Shown piece after piece: positions 59,993 through 64,000 of a stretch of 64,000 nucleotides of DNA; within the stretch, counting starts at the first letter, position 1, and every line of letters begins with the position of its first letter. The position numbers and the translations under genes are program-made. A model generated the notes under the pieces. The model had not been told where the DNA came from and made no database searches. It worked only from the letters and a program-made list of their open reading frames with translations. The stretch is taken from contig NZ_FODD01000005.1 in assembly GCF_900110255.1 (NCBI RefSeq), positions 186,001 to 250,000 on the forward strand. The letters run 5' to 3'. The DNA comes from Actinacidiphila rubida (GTDB lineage: Bacteria; Actinomycetota; Actinomycetes; Streptomycetales; Streptomycetaceae).

Positions 59993-61735
59993 TCAGGCGG
60001 CCTGGTCGTCGCCGCCGAAGCGCTCGACGTAGCCGGCCAGGTCCTCGTCGGTGATCTTCGCGAACAGCACCGGCGGGACGGTGAACGGCGTGCCGGCCGG
60101 CACCGACGCCAGCGAGCGGGCCTCGTCCGCGGTCACCCACGCGGCGTCGTCCGACGCCAGCGCGAACGCGCCGCGCATGGCCTTCGCCGAGGACGGGATG
60201 AACGGCTCGGACACGATCGCGTAGAGGTGGATGAGGTTCATCGCCGTGCGCAGGGTGAGCGCGGCGCCCTCGGGGTCGGTCTTGATCTCCATCCAGGGGG
60301 CCTTCTCCTCCAGGTAGGAGTTGCCCGCGCTCCACAGTGCGCGCAGCGCCTGCGCCGCCTTGCGGAACTGGAGGGTGTCCAGGTGCGACTCGTACTCCGT
60401 GAGCAGGCCGGCGATCTGCTCGCCGAGCTTCGCCTCCGCCTCGCCGGCCGGCGCGCCCGCCGGGACGTCGTCGCCGAACCGCTTGCGGGAGAAGGACAGC
60501 ACGCGGTTGACGAAGTTGCCGAGGGTGTCGGCCAGGTCCTTGTTCACCGAGGACGCGAAGAGCTCCCAGGTGAACGAGGTGTCGTCGGACTCCGGCGCGT
60601 TGGCGATCAGGAAGTAGCGCCAGTAGTCGGCCGGCAGGAGTTCCAGCGCGGCGTCGGTGAAGATGCCGCGGCGCTGCGAGGTGGAGAACTTCCCGCCATA
60701 GTAGTTCAGCCAGTTGAAGGCCTTGACGTAGTCGACCTTCTTCCACGGCTCGCGGGTGCCCAGCTCGGTTGCCGGGAACATCACGGTGTGGAAGGGGACG
60801 TTGTCCTTGGCCATGAACTGCGTGTAGCGGACGGGGTTCTCACCGGCGTCGGCCTCGTACCACCAGGACTTCCAGTCCCGGTTCGCCGCATCGGTGCCCT
60901 GCGCGGCGTCCGCCCATTCCTTCGTGGAACCGATGTACTCGACCGGAGCGTCGAACCAGACGTAGAAGACCTTGCCCTCGGCGGCCAGTTCGGGCCAGGT
61001 GTCGGCGGGGACGGGGACGCCCCATTCGAGGTCGCGGGTGATCGCCCGGTCCTTGAGCCCTTCGGTCAGCCACTTGCGGGCGATGGACGACGCGAGCGTC
61101 GGCCAGTCCGCGCTGTTGGCGTCGATCCAGGACTCGACCTCGCCCGCCAGCTTCGACTGCAGGAGGAACAGGTGCTTGGTCTCCCTGACTTCCAGCGCGG
61201 TGCTCCCGCTGATCGCCGACCGCGGTTCGATGAGGTCGGTCGGGTCGAGCACGCGGGTGCAGTTCTCGCACTGGTCGCCGCGCGCCTTGTCGTACCCGCA
61301 GTGCGGGCAGGTGCCGACGATGTAGCGGTCGGGCAGGAAGCGCTCGTCGGTCAGGGAGTAGACCTGCCGGATCGCGCGCTCCTCGATGAACCCGTTGGCG
61401 TGCAGCCGCCGGGCGAAGTGCTGGGTGATGTCCCGGTTCTCCGCCGAGGAGCTGCGGCCGAAGTGGTCGAAGGACAGCTCGAACCCGTCGTAGATCGCCT
61501 TCTGGGCGTCGTGCGCCTGCGCGCAGAAGACGTCGACCGGCAGCCCGGCCTCCTTGGCGGCCAGTTCCGCGGGGGTGCCGTGCTCGTCCGTGGCGCAGAT
61601 GTAGAGCACGTCGTGGCCGCGCTGCCGCAGGTACCGGGAGTAGACATCCGCCGGGAGCATGGACCCCACCATGTTGCCCAGGTGCTTGATCCCGTTGATA
61701 TAGGGCAGGGCTGAGGTGATGAGGTGACGAGCCAT
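59993..61735 (-). CDS. metG: Methionyl-tRNA synthetase (archaeal/eukaryotic-like MetRS2 type)
   Basis: A 580-residue class I synthetase. The HIGH-type motif is HLGN at residues 18-21. A four-Cys zinc knuckle ([17 protein letters not shown], about 141-157) lies in the connective peptide. The KMSKS loop is the variant KFSTS starting at Lys349, followed by RRGIF. That variant and the 4-Cys knuckle are like the archaeal/eukaryotic-type MetRS. The C-terminal tRNA-binding domain of some MetRS is missing. ATG 61735 is the only good start. It is divergent from DUF397 across the palindrome array. Confidence 0.95.
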   Translation of the reverse strand: MARHLITSALPYINGIKHLGNMVGSMLPADVYSRYLRQRGHDVLYICATDEHGTPAELAAKEAGLPVDVFCAQAHDAQKAIYDGFELSFDHFGRSSSAENRDITQHFARRLHANGFIEERAIRQVYSLTDERFLPDRYIVGTCPHCGYDKARGDQCENCTRVLDPTDLIEPRSAISGSTALEVRETKHLFLLQSKLAGEVESWIDANSADWPTLASSIARKWLTEGLKDRAITRDLEWGVPVPADTWPELAAEGKVFYVWFDAPVEYIGSTKEWADAAQGTDAANRDWKSWWYEADAGENPVRYTQFMAKDNVPFHTVMFPATELGTREPWKKVDYVKAFNWLNYYGGKFSTSQRRGIFTDAALELLPADYWRYFLIANAPESDDTSFTWELFASSVNKDLADTLGNFVNRVLSFSRKRFGDDVPAGAPAGEAEAKLGEQIAGLLTEYESHLDTLQFRKAAQALRALWSAGNSYLEEKAPWMEIKTDPEGAALTLRTAMNLIHLYAIVSEPFIPSSAKAMRGAFALASDDAAWVTADEARSLASVPAGTPFTVPPVLFAKITDEDLAGYVERFGGDDQAA

Positions 61736-61880
61736 TGCAGGCTGCTCCCAATTCGTTGCACGGAGTGAAGAATTCCTCTACGGACCGTCAATATCGTATC
61801 CGACCGCACGGGAGCGCCCGGCTGGTTTTCGGGCCGGTGACCACCCGCTGAACCAGGGCCCGCGGATCACGCGGAGTGAC

Positions 61881-61914
61881 TGCACGTGCACATGCACGTG
61901 CATATGCACGTGCT
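61881..61914. promoter_or_regulatory. 12-bp-spaced TGCACGTGCA operator array (DUF397/metG side)
   Basis: Three tandem copies of the palindrome TGCACGTGCA have centres at 61885.5, 61897.5 and 61909.5, a strict 12-bp spacing. The first two are perfect and the third ends TGCT. The array ends 55 bases before the DUF397 start. The 12-bp period approximates a turn of helix, suggesting cooperative binding of a regulator on one DNA face. The likely binder is the XRE protein at 62910 or a homologue. Confidence 0.8.
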
Positions 61915-61969
61915 CTTCCTTCGAGTTATCATCTCCCGTACCAGACACGGCACTTATGGGGAGTGACTG

Positions 61970-62209
61970 ATGCGCCGGACGCACAATGGAATGTCGGCGG
62001 AAGACCTCGATGGGGTCGTCTGGCAGAAGAGCCGTCACAGCAATGCCAATGGCACGTGCATGGAGTTCGCCGCACTGCCGGGCGGCGAGGTCGCGGTGCG
62101 CAATTCGCGCTTTCCGGACGGTCCCGCGCTGATATACACGAAAGCGGAGATCGAGTCGATGATCATCGGGGTGAAGGCCGGCGAGTTCGACCATCTCGCC
62201 GAACGCTGA
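61970..62209 (+). CDS. DUF397 small protein of a WhiJ-like locus
   Basis: A 79-residue protein with the DUF397 pattern: VWQKSRHSNANGTCMEFA and VAVRNSRFPDGPALIYTKAE. DUF397 proteins are encoded next to WhiJ-like XRE regulators in Streptomyces and appear to act with them in controlling development and secondary metabolism. ATG 61970 is preceded by GGGGAG; ATG 61991 is an alternative start. The gene lies downstream of the TGCACGTGCA array and is followed by the convergent HATPase gene. Confidence 0.87.
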   Translation: MRRTHNGMSAEDLDGVVWQKSRHSNANGTCMEFAALPGGEVAVRNSRFPDGPALIYTKAEIESMIIGVKAGEFDHLAER

Positions 62210-62254
62210 TCCGGCGCGCTGCGGAACCGATCCGCGGCAGGGGGCCCGGCCGGT

Positions 62255-62728
62255 TCAGCGCGGGCCGGGCGCGAGGAACAGCGCCCAGACGACCTTGCCG
62301 GCGCCGCTGAGCGGGTGCCAGCCCCAGTTCTCGCTGAACGAGTCGACCAGGTGCAGTCCGCGGCCGGTCTCGGCGACGTAGTCGGCGTCCTTGGTCACGG
62401 GCGCCACCGTGCTGGGGTCGCGCACCGCGCACACCACGCGGGAGGTCCAGCGGACCAGGCTCAGCCGTACCGGCGCTCCGGGCGCGCCGACGGGAACCGC
62501 GTAGCGCAGTGCGTTGGTCACCAGTTCCGACGAGACCAGTTCGATGGAGTCGCGCAGCGGGGTCAGGTCCCAGCGCTGCAGGGTCGCGCGGGTGAAGCGG
62601 CGCGCCTCGCGCACCGACTCCAGAGCCGCCGGCAGCTCACAGGTGGCCCCGTTGGCCGCGGCGAGCCGCTCCGGTGCGAGCACGCCCTGCCATAACGGTT
62701 CCAGCACAGCTGTTGCCTCTGCCCTCAT
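62255..62728 (-). CDS. HATPase/anti-sigma-like kinase of a WhiJ-like locus
   Basis: A 157-residue single GHKL ATPase domain (about 25-155). Motifs include the N-box SSELVTNALRYAV, the G1-like VRDPSTVAPV, and RGLHLVDSFSENWGW. Proteins of this type (related to RsbW/SpoIIAB) are encoded next to XRE-DUF397 pairs in Streptomyces. ATG 62728 begins MRAEATAVLEPLWQG; the longer frame extends upstream but crosses the palindrome array and is not credible. It is divergent from the XRE gene with the second array between. Confidence 0.85.
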   Translation of the reverse strand: MRAEATAVLEPLWQGVLAPERLAAANGATCELPAALESVREARRFTRATLQRWDLTPLRDSIELVSSELVTNALRYAVPVGAPGAPVRLSLVRWTSRVVCAVRDPSTVAPVTKDADYVAETGRGLHLVDSFSENWGWHPLSGAGKVVWALFLAPGPR

Positions 62729-62783
62729 GCGAGCCCCCGAGGTATCTGCACGACCACCATGCTCATGGATCAGCACCCCGTGT

Positions 62784-62830
62784 TGCAAGAGCGTCTGCAC
62801 GTGCATCTGCAAGGAATTGATGCACGTGTC
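62784..62830. promoter_or_regulatory. 12/13-bp TGCA(CGTGCA) operator array between the HATPase and XRE genes
   Basis: One perfect TGCACGTGCA (62796-62805) and a near copy (62821-62830, TGCACGTGTC) are joined by half-sites: TGCA at 62784-62787 and at 62808-62811. The repeat register is 12, 12 then 13 bp. It lies 57 bases upstream of the HATPase start and 79 upstream of the XRE start, covering both promoters. It shares its core with the array at 61881. Confidence 0.7.
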
Positions 62831-62909
62831 GATGGAGAGTGACCGAATGGGTACTGCGCGCAGTCCATTAGTGGCAGACTGCTGATGAACCAAGGGCGGA
62901 GCGTGACCT

Positions 62910-63776
62910 ATGAGCGCAGGGCAGCCGGGAGGCGGCTCCATCGTGCGGCGGATGCTGCTCGGCGCGCAGCTGCGGAGGCTGCGCGAGTCCCGGGGCATCT
63001 CCCGGGAGGACGCGGGCTACTCGATCCGGGCCTCCGAGTCGAAGATCAGCCGCATGGAGCTGGGCCGGGTCTCCTTCAAGGAGCGTGACGTCGCCGACCT
63101 GCTGACGCTCTACGGCGTCACCGAGGAGCCCGAGCGGCAGGCGCTGCTCGGCCTGGTGCGCGAGGCCAACGCGGCCGGCTGGTGGCACGGTTACGGCGAG
63201 GTCATGCCGACCTGGTTCCAGACGTACGTCGGCCTGGAGGAGTCCGCGGCCCTGATCCGCACCTTCGAGGTGCAGTTCGTGCACGGCCTGCTGCAGACCG
63301 AGGAGTACATCCGGTCGGTGATCAGGCTGGGCCACCCCGAGGGCGCCGAGGCCTGGGTGGAGCGGCGCGTGGGGCTGCGCCTGGAGCGGCAGAAGCTCCT
63401 GGTGTCCGAGCGGGCGCCGCACTTCGTCGCGGTGATGGACGAGGGCGCGCTGCGCCGGCCGTTCGGCGGCCCGGCCCTGATGCGCGAGCAGGTCCGGCAC
63501 ATCCTGGAGACCGCGGAGGCGCCCAACGTCGACGTGCGCATCCTGCCGTTCGCGACCGGCGGGCACCCCGCCGGCGGCGGCGCCTTCACCCTGCTGAGCT
63601 TCCCCGAGTCCGACCTGCCCGACCTCGTCTACCTGGAGCAGCTGACCGGCGCGCTCTACATCGACAAGCACGACGAGGTCGTGGAGTACACCAAGGCCAT
63701 GGACGCGCTGGACCGGATGGCGCTCGACCCCGCGGACTCCCTGGACTGGCTGCACGCCTTCCAGCGGGAGCTGTGA
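62910..63776 (+). CDS. XRE family regulator with DUF5753 (WhiJ-like)
   Basis: A 288-residue regulator. A Cro/C1-type HTH lies at about 14-70 (LGAQLRRLRESRGISREDAG and ESKISRMELGRVSFKERDV). A large DUF5753 C-terminal domain follows (about 90-285, with GLEESAALIRTFEVQFVHGLLQTEEYI and the LPFATGGHP region). This is the standard WhiJ-like architecture; with the DUF397 and HATPase genes it forms the known three-gene locus type. ATG 62910 has GGAG upstream. It probably binds the TGCACGTGCA arrays on both sides, but this is inference. Confidence 0.9.
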   Translation: MSAGQPGGGSIVRRMLLGAQLRRLRESRGISREDAGYSIRASESKISRMELGRVSFKERDVADLLTLYGVTEEPERQALLGLVREANAAGWWHGYGEVMPTWFQTYVGLEESAALIRTFEVQFVHGLLQTEEYIRSVIRLGHPEGAEAWVERRVGLRLERQKLLVSERAPHFVAVMDEGALRRPFGGPALMREQVRHILETAEAPNVDVRILPFATGGHPAGGGAFTLLSFPESDLPDLVYLEQLTGALYIDKHDEVVEYTKAMDALDRMALDPADSLDWLHAFQREL

Positions 63777-63821
63777 GCGCGGACCGCGCGAGCGGAGGCA
63801 CCGCACGAGCGGAAGGCGATC

Positions 63822-63839
63822 TTCACCCCGCGGGGTGAA
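63822..63839. promoter_or_regulatory. 18-bp perfect palindrome after the XRE gene
   Basis: TTCACCCCG is followed immediately by its reverse complement CGGGGTGAA. It lies 45 bases after the XRE stop and about 102 bases before the next start. It may be a terminator (stem without loop) or an operator for the right-edge gene; the AT flanks (GATC, TATC) fit an operator. Confidence 0.45.
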
Positions 63840-63941
63840 TATCGCCCCCTGATGCCCCGGGCACCCTCCCGCGTGACGCTGCGTTTCCCCTACGGTTACT
63901 GCAGGTCACGTGCGGGGCCGACGGTACGAGGGGGACGTGCG

Positions 63942-64000
63942 GTGCACCACGACGGGGAGCAGCGGCCGGAGTACGCCCGCCGGTTGGGCGAGAGCATCCC
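63942..64000 (+). CDS. Partial gene at the right edge
   Basis: GTG 63942 is preceded by GAGGGGGACG and TACGGT (63891-63896), a plausible -10. About 19 residues are visible, beginning HHDGEQRPEYARRLGES. The fragment is too short to assign a family; the truncation is due to the window edge. The frame at 63937 is an alternative with a less natural codon pattern. Confidence 0.4.
   Translation, partial: MHHDGEQRPEYARRLGESI

Noticed and set aside
61881..61914. Possible simple-sequence noise from GC content
   Set aside because: The 12-bp spacing and perfect palindromes, repeated on the other side of the locus, are too ordered for chance; kept as a finding.
1..64000. tRNA or rRNA genes
   Set aside because: No cloverleaf with conserved T-loop (GGTTCGA) and acceptor pairing, and no rRNA sequence, was seen by eye; a covariance-model scan would be decisive.

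Overview
The window is very GC-rich, uses GTG as well as ATG starts, is densely packed with ATGA/GTGA stop-start overlaps, and carries gene families typical of Streptomyces: a WhiJ-like XRE/DUF397/ATPase set, a SpoIIE-type phosphatase, a PASTA Ser/Thr kinase, a bacterial proteasome activator, a mycothiol-dependent enzyme and paired bkd operons. From memory, the gene content (metG, aspS, acyl-CoA dehydrogenase and M18 aminopeptidase, two bkd operons, then a TetR/3-hydroxyacyl-CoA dehydrogenase pair) matches the core chromosomal region around SCO3790-SCO3840 of S. coelicolor. It looks like core chromosome of a Streptomyces or close relative. I see no prophage, IS element, CRISPR array, rRNA or tRNA gene.

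Left part (1-17 kb). A phenylacetate catabolic block (paaN, divergent paaH-paaR) is preceded by a DUF5819/HTTM pair and a TrmH-family methylase. A 14-bp ACCGA-N4-TCGGT operator lies between the -35 and -10 of paaN. Similar sites lie at the left edge and in the promoter of the first bkd operon. That operon (bkdABC, 8952-12495) is divergent from an Lrp/AsnC regulator. A molybdenum-cofactor group follows (mobA, a DUF6457 gene, a moeA with a long disordered extension), then an orphan VapB-like small protein and a quinone oxidoreductase.

Middle (17-34 kb). A repeat-rich gene-free stretch leads to a secreted Pro-rich membrane-anchored protein. Next come a PadR-controlled ABC exporter, the proteasome activator Bpa, two divergent Ser/Thr kinases (one with a PASTA domain), a phosphotransferase-fold protein, an orphan NarL-type response regulator and, divergent from it, the second bkd operon (30347-33939), which ends in a clear terminator.

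Right-centre (34-53 kb). A small accessory-looking group has a WXG100-like large protein with overlapping partner genes. It is followed by DUF6325, SHOCT, DUF2252 and DUF7144 proteins, a GntR-MFS pair, a maleylpyruvate isomerase-like enzyme, a nitrilase-family amidase, a LURP-one-like protein, a thioredoxin-NHL protein, an M18 aminopeptidase, a large acyl-CoA dehydrogenase, an SseB-like protein and a pirin.

Right end (53-64 kb). A TetR regulator and a multi-domain SpoIIE phosphatase precede aspS, an ECF sigma/anti-sigma-like pair, an L,D-transpeptidase lipoprotein and metG. The last part is a WhiJ-like regulatory locus (DUF397, HATPase, XRE-DUF5753). Its two intergenic regions carry arrays of the palindrome TGCACGTGCA: an exact 12-bp array upstream of DUF397 and a looser one before the XRE gene. 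This is the most distinctive unexplained regulatory structure I found. Many convergent gene pairs are separated by long perfect hairpins, listed as terminators.
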